Positions 34,860 to 43,125 of a stretch of DNA of 64,000 nucleotides are shown here, piece after piece. A model generated the notes under the pieces. The model was not told the DNA's origin. It made no database searches and saw only the letters and a program-made list of their open reading frames with translations. A program made the translations under genes and the position numbers. This DNA comes from Streptomyces profundus (lineage in GTDB: Bacteria; Actinomycetota; Actinomycetes; Streptomycetales; Streptomycetaceae). The stretch spans positions 682,001-746,000 of the forward strand of contig NZ_CP082362.1 in NCBI RefSeq assembly GCF_020740535.1, in the 5' to 3' direction. Position 1 is the stretch's first letter. Each line of letters opens with the position of its first letter.

Positions 34860-36063
34860 CCCCGGGCGCAACACCGTCGAAACACTCATCGAACGGAATG
34901 CCACCGGCGAGTTGGCGGGCCGGGGGCGGCGAGGCCGCGCGGGGATGCGGGGCGGTGGGGGTGGCAACCGCGAAGCGGCAGCGGCGGTGGCCTACGGCCG
35001 GGCCCGGACGTCCGACGCGGTTGACCGGCCGGCCGGCAAACAGCGGACGCGGGGACCCCGAAGCGGCGGTGGCCTACGGCCCCGGACAGGCGGCATGACC
35101 GGCCGGCGGGGCGGCGAACGGCGCCCGGGGGACCGCGAGCCAGTGCCCGGCAGGCGGTGGCAGGACGGCCGGCGGGGCGGTGAACGCCGGGTACGGGAAA
35201 CGCGCGGCGGGGACGGCTCTGCCCCAGGGCCCAGAACCGGGCCCGGCAAGCGGCACCGCAGGCGGCGGGTGCCGGGCCGCGAAGGGGAAACGGGCCCACA
35301 GACCGGGGCCGGCACCGGAAGCACGGCCGGGCGGCGTCGCGCCAGAGACGGGTGTCGCGTGGCGCGGACGGCAGTGGCCGCCACCGTGAGCCAGAGCCCG
35401 GCAGGCGGCACGGCGGGCCGGCGAACGGCCGGCGCGGGACCGCGAAAACGGAAACGCGTCGCGCCCGCGGGGGTCGGGGCGACGGACCGGCGCCCAGCGG
35501 GCGCGGGTGGAGACGATGGTCCCCCGCGGCCAGGACCAGGCCAGGACCGGCGGCCGACGTACCGGCCGCGAGGCGACGAGCCCACTAGGCACGCGCGCGA
35601 GCGCCCACGACCCCAGCCCGGAGCGGGGCTGGTCGCACGGTGGCCCCGGGGCCGCGAAGCGGCGACGGCGGCGGGCCATAGATGCGAGGCGCGGCACGCG
35701 TCAGGCACGACGCGAAGACGGCGGTGCCCCCGCAGCCCCGGACCAGGCGGGCCGGTGAACGGCGGGCCGAGGCACAGCTGGCCGTGGCGCCCACTCACCC
35801 CTGGCCGGCAATGGCCGCAGGCCCGGGCAAGACCGGGCGGCGGACTACAGATGCGGGGCCGGGGCACGCGTCACACGCGGCCCGCCAAAGCGGAGCCGAC
35901 GGTAGACGGCGGACCCAGCCCGGCCGGCCGGCGAACGCAGTGGCCGCGGCCCCGGACCGGGCCCGGCGGCACCCGGCGCGTGGCGCCAGCCGGCGCCCGC
36001 CCCGGGGGTGCCGGGGCGGGCGCCTGACAGGAGCCCGGCAAGGGCCGACGCGGAACCGCTCGG
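34860..36063. repeat. 1.2-kb extremely GC-rich, internally repetitive non-coding region
   Basis: No credible gene can be read here: all six frames give Arg/Pro/Gly/Ala-rich low-complexity protein with no codon-position bias. The stretch is built of imperfect, dispersed copies of a few short elements. GGCGGTGGCCTACGGC occurs near 34983 and 35063. A GGCCGGCGGGGCGGyGAACG type occurs near 35100, 35170, 35410, 35745 and 35920. CCGCGAAGCGGC-like pieces occur near 34968, 35053 and 35650, and an AGCCmGwGCCCGGCAGGCGG type near 35138 and 35388. It separates the LPMO promoter from the cold-shock gene. It may be a degenerate repeat family or a decayed element. Confidence 0.65.
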
Positions 36064-36486
36064 TCAGGAGGCGATCCAGCCGTGGCCGCGCGCCAGACGC
36101 TCGACGCCCTGCCGCACCTGGAGGATCTGCGCGGCGGTCAGGCTGGAGACGCCTTCGAGGAGGGACTCCGTCAGCTCCTGCCGGAACTCGCGCGGCGACA
36201 GCACATCGCAGAGCCCGTCCTCGACCACGGCGGAGGACTGCTCGGCGCGGGCGGGCATGGCCGCCGCGCTCTCCGGGGAACTCTGCTTGACCACACTCAC
36301 CAGCGACGCCTTGGGACCGCGTTCTCCCTGCGCCACCTCGAACTCCACAACCGCACCGGGCTGATAGAGATGCTTGTCGTCCAACAAGTCATTCGCGTGC
36401 ATGAAGACGTCTTCACCACCCTGATCGGGAATGATGAATCCATATCCGCGAATGTCATCAAAACGAACAACCCTGCCCTGCGCCAT
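36064..36486 (-). CDS. Cold-shock domain protein with C-terminal helical extension
   Basis: This protein has 140 residues. Residues 1-65 are a cold-shock OB fold with RNP1 GYGFI (14-18) and RNP2 DVFMH (26-30) for single-stranded nucleic acid. Residues 66-140 are an Ala/Glu/Leu-rich extension (LTAAQILQVRQGVERLARGHG) of a kind seen in longer actinobacterial Csp proteins but absent from the ordinary 67-residue form. The ATG at 36486 has GAGG six bases upstream; a start five codons earlier is less well placed. An AT-rich region just upstream likely contains its promoter. It is monocistronic. Confidence 0.92.
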   Translation of the reverse strand: MAQGRVVRFDDIRGYGFIIPDQGGEDVFMHANDLLDDKHLYQPGAVVEFEVAQGERGPKASLVSVVKQSSPESAAAMPARAEQSSAVVEDGLCDVLSPREFRQELTESLLEGVSSLTAAQILQVRQGVERLARGHGWIAS

Positions 36487-36740
36487 AGCACACCTCACCA
36501 CAAGAGCCAGTTAGCTCAACAGCCAATCCTTCCGGCAGACTACCAAGTTCGCCGCGCCGCGTCGGCCCCCCTCCCGTCGAAGCCCGCCGGCCCGGCTCCC
36601 GGGCGGTGTCGGACGACGCCGGCGTTGGTACGGACTATTGACCGCGACCATGGGCGACTCTACGTTCAGGGCGACCCAACTTCCGTACTTCCCCCACGGC
36701 CCGGGGCCCCCACACCCCCGGCACGAACGGAGACGAAGCC

Positions 36741-37859
36741 ATGGCTGTCGCATCCTCCCCCCACCCCGAAGAGTCGACGGAGCCGGCGGCAACCGACCGT
36801 CGCCCCCGGCGTCAACGCCCGGGCTGGCGCGCGCTGTTGGCCGGCGCGCTCGCCGCCGGCGTCGCCGTCGCCGGAGCGTCGCTCGCCACCGCGGGCGAGA
36901 GCGACCGCTCGGCCGCCGAGGCCGCGGGCGACGGGCCGGCGGCCGTCACCCCGTTCGCCGAGCACGGCGCGCTTGAGGTCTGCGGGACCACCCTCTGCGG
37001 GGAGAACGGCGAGCAGGTCCAGCTGCGCGGTATGAGCACCCATGGCACCCAGTGGTACGAGGACTGCGTCACCGAGGAGTCCCTCGACGTGCTGGCGTAC
37101 GACTGGAACGCCAGCGTGATCCGGGTGTCCACCTATGTGCAGGAGGACGGCTACGAGACCGACCCGGCGTACTTCACCGATGTGGCGAGCCGGATCATCG
37201 ACCAGGCCACCGAGCGCGGGCTCTATGTGATCGTCGACTGGCACATGCTCACCCCGGGCGACCCCAATGTGAACACCGCGCTCGCGCAGCGGTTCTTCAC
37301 CGAGATCACCGCCCGCCACGGCGACCAGGGCAACCTGATCTACGAGATCGCCAACGAGCCCAACGGGGTGAGCTGGAGCGGCATCAGGAGCTATGCCGAG
37401 GAGGTGATCCCGACGGTCAGGGCCGGCGATCCGGACGGCGTGGTCCTCGTGGGCACGCGCGCCTGGTCGTCGCTGGGCGTCTCGGAGGGGGCCGACGAGT
37501 CGGAGATCGTGGCCGACCCGGTGAACGCCGACAACATCATGTACACCTTCCACTTCTACGCGGCCTCCCACCAGGCGGGCTACCTCGACACGTTGGACCG
37601 GGCCGCCGACCAGCTGCCCATCTTCGTCACCGAGTTCGGCACCCAGGACTACACGGGCGACGGCGGGAACGACTTCGCGTACGCGCAGCGCTATCTCGAT
37701 CTGATGGCGGAGAAGAACATCAGCTGGACCAACTGGAACTTCTCCGACGACTTCCGCAGCGGCGCGGTCTTCGAGACGGGCACCTGCTCCGCCGGGACCT
37801 GGGGCGACCCGGGCTCGCTGAAGGAGGCGGGCACCTGGATCAGCGAACGCGTCGGCTGA
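36741..37859 (+). CDS. Secreted GH5 endoglucanase-like cellulase
   Basis: This 372-residue protein has an N-terminal membrane/secretion segment at about 30-52 (long polar n-region, so a Sec signal or anchor). The TIM-barrel catalytic domain spans about 75-370, with acid/base Glu206 in YEIANEPNG and nucleophile Glu298 in FVTEFGT. STHGTQWY and VIVDWHML are typical of subfamily GH5_2 endo-beta-1,4-glucanases. No binding module is attached. I found no CebR box in the 250 bases upstream. A hairpin at 37884-37918 follows the stop. Confidence 0.92.
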   Translation: MAVASSPHPEESTEPAATDRRPRRQRPGWRALLAGALAAGVAVAGASLATAGESDRSAAEAAGDGPAAVTPFAEHGALEVCGTTLCGENGEQVQLRGMSTHGTQWYEDCVTEESLDVLAYDWNASVIRVSTYVQEDGYETDPAYFTDVASRIIDQATERGLYVIVDWHMLTPGDPNVNTALAQRFFTEITARHGDQGNLIYEIANEPNGVSWSGIRSYAEEVIPTVRAGDPDGVVLVGTRAWSSLGVSEGADESEIVADPVNADNIMYTFHFYAASHQAGYLDTLDRAADQLPIFVTEFGTQDYTGDGGNDFAYAQRYLDLMAEKNISWTNWNFSDDFRSGAVFETGTCSAGTWGDPGSLKEAGTWISERVG

Positions 37860-37883
37860 TCTCCCGCTCCCCCACGGCCCGTT

Positions 37884-37918
37884 GATGCCGCGTCCCCCGA
37901 GCCGGGGGGCGCGGCATC
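37884..37918 (+). terminator. Hairpin terminator after GH5 gene
   Basis: GATGCCGCG-T-CCCCC pairs with GGGGGGCGCGGCATC (one G-T pair) around a short loop, 24 bases after the cellulase stop. Confidence 0.75.
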
Positions 37919-37982
37919 CGCGCGTCCGACACCGCGCGCCCCACCCGCCGACGGTCTCGGGCCGGTCGTGACGCCGGAGCGG

Positions 37983-37998
37983 GAGAGAGCGCTCTCTC
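37983..37998. promoter_or_regulatory. LacI-type operator 1 of GH55 gene
   Basis: Perfect 16-bp palindrome GAGAGAGCGCTCTCTC with the central CG step typical of LacI-family operators. It differs from the CebR box outside the AGCGCT core, so another repressor probably binds it. Confidence 0.75.
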
Positions 37999-38159
37999 AC
38001 CATCGCCGGCGCCGCGACCCGGCGCCGTTCGCCAGATCCGGAACCTGGTCCGGCGCCGTGAACTGCCGTTGTTCCGGGGATGTCGAGCAGCGACGGTTCC
38101 GGATCTCCCAGCGCCTTGACAGTCCTCGCACGGGCCAAGAAACTCGGCCGCGAGTATCA

Positions 38160-38175
38160 GTGAGAGCGCTCTCTC
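38160..38175. promoter_or_regulatory. LacI-type operator 2 of GH55 gene
   Basis: GTGAGAGCGCTCTCTC, matching operator 1 around the same AGAGCGCTCT core with one mismatch in the arms, lies 177 bases downstream of it (centre to centre), which would allow looping. Confidence 0.75.
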
Positions 38176-38297
38176 AGTGCCCGGGGCGTGGTGGGACGCC
38201 AGGTACCCGGGCGCCACCAGCCGTTGTCGCGAGCGCGTCGAGCGTCGTCCCCGCCCGTCGCGGTCGCGGCTCTTCTGCACCCCCACCAGGAGATTCC

Positions 38298-40157
38298 ATG
38301 AGAGCTCAGACACCCGGGCGGTCGCCGCTGTCCCGCCGAGGCATGGTCACGGCCGGCGCGGCGGTGCTGGTGTCGGCCGGCCTGTTGGCCGGACCGCTGC
38401 CGGGCGCCATCGCCGGCGAGGACAGCGGCGGGGAGTCAGCGCCGCTCGCCGTGCCCGAGACCGACCCGTTCGCCCCCGACCTGGGCCCCAACGTCCATGT
38501 CTACGGCCCCTCCACGCCGGCGAGCCAGATCCAGGGCGAGCTGGACGCCATCTACGAGGAGCAGCACACCAACCAGTTCGGCACCGAGCGCCACGCGGTG
38601 CTCTTCGAGCCGGGCGCCTATCCGCTCGACATCAAGGTGGGCTTCTACACCCAGATCGCCGGACTCGGCCTGCTGCCCGGCGACGTGACGGTCGACGGTC
38701 ATGTCCGGGTCGAGGCGGACTGGTTGGAGCAGGGCGACGACCCGGACAACCTCGGCAACGCCACCCAGAACTTCTGGCGCGGCGCGGAGAACCTCACGGT
38801 CTCGGTGCCGGAGGGCGAGATCGAGCGCTGGGCGGTGTCCCAGGCCGCGCCGTATCGGCGGATGCACTTGGAGGGCATCGGCGTCCAGCTCTGGAACGGC
38901 TACGACGGCTGGGCCAGCGGCGGCCTCTACGCGGACACCAAGATCGACGGCTTTGTCGAGTCCGGCTCCCAGCAGCAGTGGCTGACCCGCAACACCGAGT
39001 TGGACGGCGGCTGGAGCGGCTCGGTGTGGAACATGGTGTTCGTGGGGTCCACCGGCACCCCGGCGCCGAACTTCCCCAACCCCTCGCACACCGTGGTCGA
39101 CGAGAGCCCGGTGATCCGCGAGAAGCCGTTCCTCCACATCGGCGAGGGCGGCGAGTACCAGGTCTTCGTGCCCGATGTGCGGCGTGACGCGGTGGGCACC
39201 AGCTGGTCCAGCGGGCAGGCGGCGGGCGAGTCGATCTCGTTGAGCGAGTTCTACGTGGTGCACCCGGGCTCCCCGACGGCGACCGTCAACGAGGCGCTGG
39301 CCGAGGGCAAGCACCTGCTGTTCACCCCGGGCGTGCACCATCTGGACCGGGCGATCGAGGTGGACAACCCGGACACGGTGGTGCTGGGCCTCGGCCTGGC
39401 GACGCTGGTGCCCGACACCGGCGAGGAGGCGATCCGGGTCGCCGACGTGGACGGCGTCAAGCTGGCCGGCATCCTGGTCGACGCGGGGGCGGAGAGCTCC
39501 CCGACGCTGATCGAGGTGGGCCCCGAGGGCTCGTCCGCCGACCACGCGGAGAACCCGACCTCGCTGCACGACGTCTTCTTCCGCGTCGGCGGTTCGCATC
39601 TGGGCCGGGCGGACAACAGCCTCACCGTCAACAGCGACGATGTGATCGGCGACCACCTGTGGGTGTGGCGGGCCGACCACGGCGAGGACGGCACCTGGGG
39701 CTGGGACGTCAACACGGCGGCGAACGGCGTGATCGTCAACGGCGACGACGTGACCATGTACGGCCTCTTCGTCGAGCACTACCAGGAGTACCAGACCATC
39801 TGGAACGGGGAACGCGGCCGGACGTACTTCTACCAGAACGAGATGCCCTACGATCCGCCCACCCAGGAGGCCTGGGGCAGCAGCGGCGACGGCTCGTTGG
39901 GCTGGGCCTCCTACAAGGTCGACGACTCCGTGACCGAGCACGAGGCCTGGGGCGTCGGCGCGTACTCGTTCTTCAACGTGAACCCGGACATCCACGCCAG
40001 CCGCGGCTTCGAGGTGCCGGACGCGCCGGGGGTGCGGTTCCACAACCTGGTGACGGTGTCGCTGGGCGGTGTCGGCACCATCGACCGCGTGATCAACGAC
40101 GTGGGCGACGCGGTCAATCTCGAAAGCCAGCAGTCCTATGTCACCAGCTATCCGTAA
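38298..40157 (+). CDS. Secreted glycoside hydrolase family 55 (exo-beta-1,3-glucanase-like)
   Basis: This protein has 619 residues. A Tat-like signal (SRRGMVTAGAAVLVSAGLLAG) precedes two right-handed beta-helix halves typical of GH55. Recognisable pieces are GADYxxxx-type repeats degenerated to QIQGELDAIYEEQHTNQFG, GFYTQIAGLG, NTAANGVIVNGDDVTMYGLFVEHYQEYQTIWNGERGRTYFYQNEMPYDPP, and WGVGAYSFF. Actinobacterial members are often mis-annotated as adenylyl cyclase. GH55 enzymes release glucose from beta-1,3-glucan (laminarin, fungal wall). The ATG has AGGAGA five bases upstream. Two LacI-type operators upstream suggest induction by beta-1,3-oligosaccharides. Confidence 0.88.
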   Translation: MRAQTPGRSPLSRRGMVTAGAAVLVSAGLLAGPLPGAIAGEDSGGESAPLAVPETDPFAPDLGPNVHVYGPSTPASQIQGELDAIYEEQHTNQFGTERHAVLFEPGAYPLDIKVGFYTQIAGLGLLPGDVTVDGHVRVEADWLEQGDDPDNLGNATQNFWRGAENLTVSVPEGEIERWAVSQAAPYRRMHLEGIGVQLWNGYDGWASGGLYADTKIDGFVESGSQQQWLTRNTELDGGWSGSVWNMVFVGSTGTPAPNFPNPSHTVVDESPVIREKPFLHIGEGGEYQVFVPDVRRDAVGTSWSSGQAAGESISLSEFYVVHPGSPTATVNEALAEGKHLLFTPGVHHLDRAIEVDNPDTVVLGLGLATLVPDTGEEAIRVADVDGVKLAGILVDAGAESSPTLIEVGPEGSSADHAENPTSLHDVFFRVGGSHLGRADNSLTVNSDDVIGDHLWVWRADHGEDGTWGWDVNTAANGVIVNGDDVTMYGLFVEHYQEYQTIWNGERGRTYFYQNEMPYDPPTQEAWGSSGDGSLGWASYKVDDSVTEHEAWGVGAYSFFNVNPDIHASRGFEVPDAPGVRFHNLVTVSLGGVGTIDRVINDVGDAVNLESQQSYVTSYP

Positions 40158-40483
40158 CCCCCGTAACGGGGCGTTCGCCGGCTGACAACGGCCTGGCGAG
40201 CGGCCCGGTGGCGGTGTCCCGGGCCGGCCGGGTGGGGCGCGCTCTCCCCACCCGGCCGGCCCACGCTCCCTCTCCGCGTTCCACCCCTGTGCCGCGCCCG
40301 ATGTTCGACCGTCGGGTGGAGGCCGTGTGAACACCGGGGCGTCCGGGCCGGTTTCGGTGGATCACGCCGCTGACGAGGGGCGACATGGTCTTTCGGGGTG
40401 AGCATGACAGGTGGTACGTTCCGCCGACGCCCGGCCACCCCGGCATCCGTCCACCGGACCCGACACGCAACGGAGCTGTCGCC
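40158..40483. other. Intergenic region between GH55 and GntP genes
   Basis: The 326 bases hold only the strong terminator at 40221-40262. No operator-like palindrome or small gene was evident before the permease start. Confidence 0.6.
40221..40262 (+). terminator. Hairpin terminator after GH55 gene
   Basis: A perfect 17-bp stem (GGGCCGGCCGGGTGGGG and complement) with an 8-base loop, about 65 bases after the GH55 stop. Confidence 0.85.
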
Positions 40484-41872
40484 ATGTCGACCGAAGACGA
40501 GTGGGTTCAGACCCTGTCCACCGGGCCGCTGCTGTCCATCGCGGCGGTGGCGGTCGCGGCCCTGCTCTTCCTGATCGTCGTCCTGCGTCTGCACGCCTTC
40601 CTGGCCCTGGTCGCGGTCAGCCTGCTGACCGCCTTCGCCACCGGCATCCCGTCCGAGCAGGTGGTGCCCACGCTGACCGGCGGCTTCGGGGACACCCTCG
40701 CCAATGTCGCGCTGCTGGTCGGCCTTGGCGCGATCCTGGGCCGGTTGATCGAGGTGAGCGGCGGCGCCCAGGCGCTGACCGACGCGATGATCCGACGCTT
40801 CGGGGAGCGGCGCGCGCCGTTCGCCCTCGGCGTGGCCTCGCTGATCTTCGGCTTCCCGATCTTCTTCGACGCCGGCCTGGTCGTGATGCTGCCGATCGTC
40901 TTCGCGGTGGCCAGGCGTCTTGGCGGCGGGGTGCTGCGCTACGGACTGCCGGCCGCCGGCGCGTTCTCGGTGATGCACGCCTTCCTGCCGCCGCACCCCG
41001 GCCCGGTGGCGGCCACCGAACTGCTCGGCGCCGACATGGGGTTGGTCACCGTGACCGGCCTGCTGATCGCCCTGCCCACCTGGTACGCGACCAGCTACCT
41101 CTTCGGCCTGTGGGTCGGTCGACGGGTGGTGCTTCCCGTCCCCGACCTGCTCACCGGCGGCCCCGAGGCCCCCAGGGACGAGGAACCGCCGCACCCGGGC
41201 ACCGTGATCGGGCTGCTGCTGCTCCCGCTGGTGATGATCTTCGCCAACACCGGTCTCGACGCGGCGCGCGCGGCCGGCTGGGTCAGCGGTGAGGAGAGCT
41301 GGTACGAGTTGGTCAGGGCGCTCGGCTCCACTCCGGTCGCGCTGCTGGTCGCGGTGCTGGTCACCAGCTATGTGCTGGGCACCAGGCGGGGCCGGGGCAG
41401 GGGCGTGGTGGAGGAGTTGACGGACTCGGCGCTGGGCCCGGTCTGCTCGATCATCCTGATCACCGGCGCCGGCGGCATGTTCGGCGCGGTGCTGCGCGCC
41501 AGCGGCATCGGGGACGCCCTCTCGCAGAGCCTGGACGAGCTGGGCCTGCCGGTGATCGTGGCGGCCTTCGTGGTGGCGTCGGCGCTGCGGGTGGCCCAGG
41601 GGTCGGCGACGGTCGCGCTGACCACGGCTGCGGGGCTGATGCAACCCGTGGTGGGGGGCGGCGACTTCAGCGCGCTGCGACTGGCGGCCATCGTGATGGC
41701 CCTGGCCGCCGGGTCGATCATCGCCAGCCATGTCAACGACTCGGGGTTCTGGCTGGTGGGACGCTTTATGAACATGGACGTCAAGACGACGCTGAAGACC
41801 TGGACGGTGCTCCAGACCCTGATCGGCACCATGGGCTTCGCCCTGGCCTGCGCGCTCTACGCGGTCGCCTAG
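40484..41872 (+). CDS. GntP-family gluconate:H+ symporter
   Basis: This protein has 462 residues and about 12-14 membrane segments. Signature regions of the GntP family are GGFGDTLANVALLVGLGAILGRLIEVSGGAQALTDAMI, GFPIFFDAGLVVMLPIVF, MHAFLPPHPGPVAAT, and the C-terminal ALRVAQGSATVALTTAAGL with IIASHVNDSGFWLV. It imports gluconate or related sugar acids with protons. ACGGAG precedes the ATG. The next gene on the same strand encodes a lactonase-type propeller, consistent with a sugar-acid route. Confidence 0.93.
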   Translation: MSTEDEWVQTLSTGPLLSIAAVAVAALLFLIVVLRLHAFLALVAVSLLTAFATGIPSEQVVPTLTGGFGDTLANVALLVGLGAILGRLIEVSGGAQALTDAMIRRFGERRAPFALGVASLIFGFPIFFDAGLVVMLPIVFAVARRLGGGVLRYGLPAAGAFSVMHAFLPPHPGPVAATELLGADMGLVTVTGLLIALPTWYATSYLFGLWVGRRVVLPVPDLLTGGPEAPRDEEPPHPGTVIGLLLLPLVMIFANTGLDAARAAGWVSGEESWYELVRALGSTPVALLVAVLVTSYVLGTRRGRGRGVVEELTDSALGPVCSIILITGAGGMFGAVLRASGIGDALSQSLDELGLPVIVAAFVVASALRVAQGSATVALTTAAGLMQPVVGGGDFSALRLAAIVMALAAGSIIASHVNDSGFWLVGRFMNMDVKTTLKTWTVLQTLIGTMGFALACALYAVA

Positions 41873-41880
41873 GTGTATCG

Positions 41881-41909
41881 GTCCTGTCCTGTCCTGTCCT
41901 GTCCTGTCC
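41881..41909. repeat. GTCCT pentanucleotide microsatellite
   Basis: Almost six uninterrupted copies of GTCCT lie just after the permease stop. Length may vary by slippage. It lies outside coding sequence. Confidence 0.8.
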
Positions 41910-42006
41910 GTTCTGTCGCGGCGCGCGGGGGTCGGCCCCGGGCCGCCCGTGGGGCCGCGAGCCGCCTACCGTGTGAGGGCACCAACGGCACGACGGACGG
42001 AGCGAG

Positions 42007-43053
42007 ATGGCGGATCGGCTGATCTGTGTGGGGTCCTACACGCCGGACAGCGGCGGCAGCGGGCCCGGGCTCACGGTGTTCCGGGAGGAAGCGGACACCG
42101 GGGCGCTGACCCTGCTGGCCGAGCTGGACCTGCCCGGCGCCTCCTGGCTCGCCTGGCACCCCGGGCTGCCGGTGGGCTACGCGGTCAACGAGCTGGAGAA
42201 GGGCGGCGTGACCGCGTTCTCGGTGGCTCCCGACGGCACCCCTCGGGTGCTGGGCCGGGTGGACAGCGGCGGCTCCGCGCCCTGCCATCTGGCGGTGACG
42301 CCCGATGGGCGCCATGTGGTGGTGGCGCACTACGGCAGCGGCAGCGCCGCCGTGTTCGCGCTGGACGAGCGGGGCGCTCTCGGGGAGCGCACCGACCTCG
42401 CCGTCCTCAGCGGCCGTGGCCCGCACGAGGAGCGGCAGGAGGCGCCGCACGCCCACATGGTGGCGCTGGACGCCCGGGGCGCTCTGGCGACGGTGGTCGA
42501 CCTGGGCACCGACACCCTCTGGTCCTTCTCGCTCACCCCCCAGGGCCGGCTGGTGGACCGCGTCGCGGCCTCGCTGCCCGCCGGATGCGGGCCTCGGCAG
42601 CTGGTCAGGGGCGGTGACGGACGCGCCTATCTGGTGGCCGAGTTGACCGGTGAGCTGATCACCCTGCGGGAGCCCGCGCCCGGCGCCTTCGAGGTGGTGG
42701 CGGCCGTCGCGGCCTCCGGCAGGCCCGAGGAGAACGCCGGCGCCCAGCTCACCCTCGGCGCGGACGGCCGCTTCGCCTACGTCTCCAACCGGGGCCCCGA
42801 CACCGTCACGGTCTTCGCGCTGCCCCCGGAAGCCGCGCGCCGGGACGCGGCGCCCGAGGTGGCGGGCGAGTACGTGCTGGGCGCCGCCTGGCCCCGGCAC
42901 TTCGCGGTGGACGGCGGACGGATGTACGCGGCGGCGCAGTTCGACGACGTCCTCGTCACGTTGGATCTGGACCCGGCGACCGGGCTCCCCACCGAACGCG
43001 CCCGACACGCCGTCGCCTCCCCCGTCTTTGTCACGGTGGTGCCGGAGCGCTGA
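42007..43053 (+). CDS. Lactonase-family beta-propeller (6-phosphogluconolactonase-like)
   Basis: This 348-residue protein is of the seven-bladed propeller lactonase family (Pgl/YbhE type): VGSYTPDSGGSGPGLTVF, LDLPGASWLAWHPGLPVGYAVNE, GSAPCHLAVTPDGRHVVVAHYGSGS, CGPRQLV, and the last blade WPRHFAVDGGRMYAAAQFDD. Residues that bind the lactone in this family (Glu/His/Arg at blade edges) are present as ARGPHEERQEAPHAH. It likely opens gluconolactone-type rings. It follows the GntP gene by 134 bases and may share its context. A hairpin lies seven bases after the stop. Confidence 0.88.
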   Translation: MADRLICVGSYTPDSGGSGPGLTVFREEADTGALTLLAELDLPGASWLAWHPGLPVGYAVNELEKGGVTAFSVAPDGTPRVLGRVDSGGSAPCHLAVTPDGRHVVVAHYGSGSAAVFALDERGALGERTDLAVLSGRGPHEERQEAPHAHMVALDARGALATVVDLGTDTLWSFSLTPQGRLVDRVAASLPAGCGPRQLVRGGDGRAYLVAELTGELITLREPAPGAFEVVAAVAASGRPEENAGAQLTLGADGRFAYVSNRGPDTVTVFALPPEAARRDAAPEVAGEYVLGAAWPRHFAVDGGRMYAAAQFDDVLVTLDLDPATGLPTERARHAVASPVFVTVVPER

Positions 43054-43059
43054 GGGCGC

Positions 43060-43099
43060 GCGGTCGGACGTGGACGGCTCGTGGTGCGCGTCCGACCGC
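43060..43099. terminator. Convergent hairpin after lactonase gene
   Basis: GCGGTCGGACG and its exact complement are separated by an 18-base loop between the converging lactonase and deacetylase genes. Confidence 0.65.
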
Positions 43100-43125
43100 T
43101 TGACGGGGTTCGGCGCGCGCCGGGC

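Larger units (their letters stand above)
37860..38297. other. Intergenic region with terminator, two LacI-type operators and GH55 promoter
   Basis: The 438 bases contain no gene. They hold the GH5 terminator, a 16-bp palindrome at 37983-37998, a TTGACA at 38116-38121 that could be a -35, and a second operator at 38160-38175, before the AGGAGA ribosome site of GH55. Confidence 0.7.

Noticed and set aside
34855-36027. Open frames of 200-390 codons in the repeat-rich region
   Set aside because: Frames exist on both strands with only Arg/Pro/Gly/Ala-rich sequence and no conserved motif; codon-position bias is absent.
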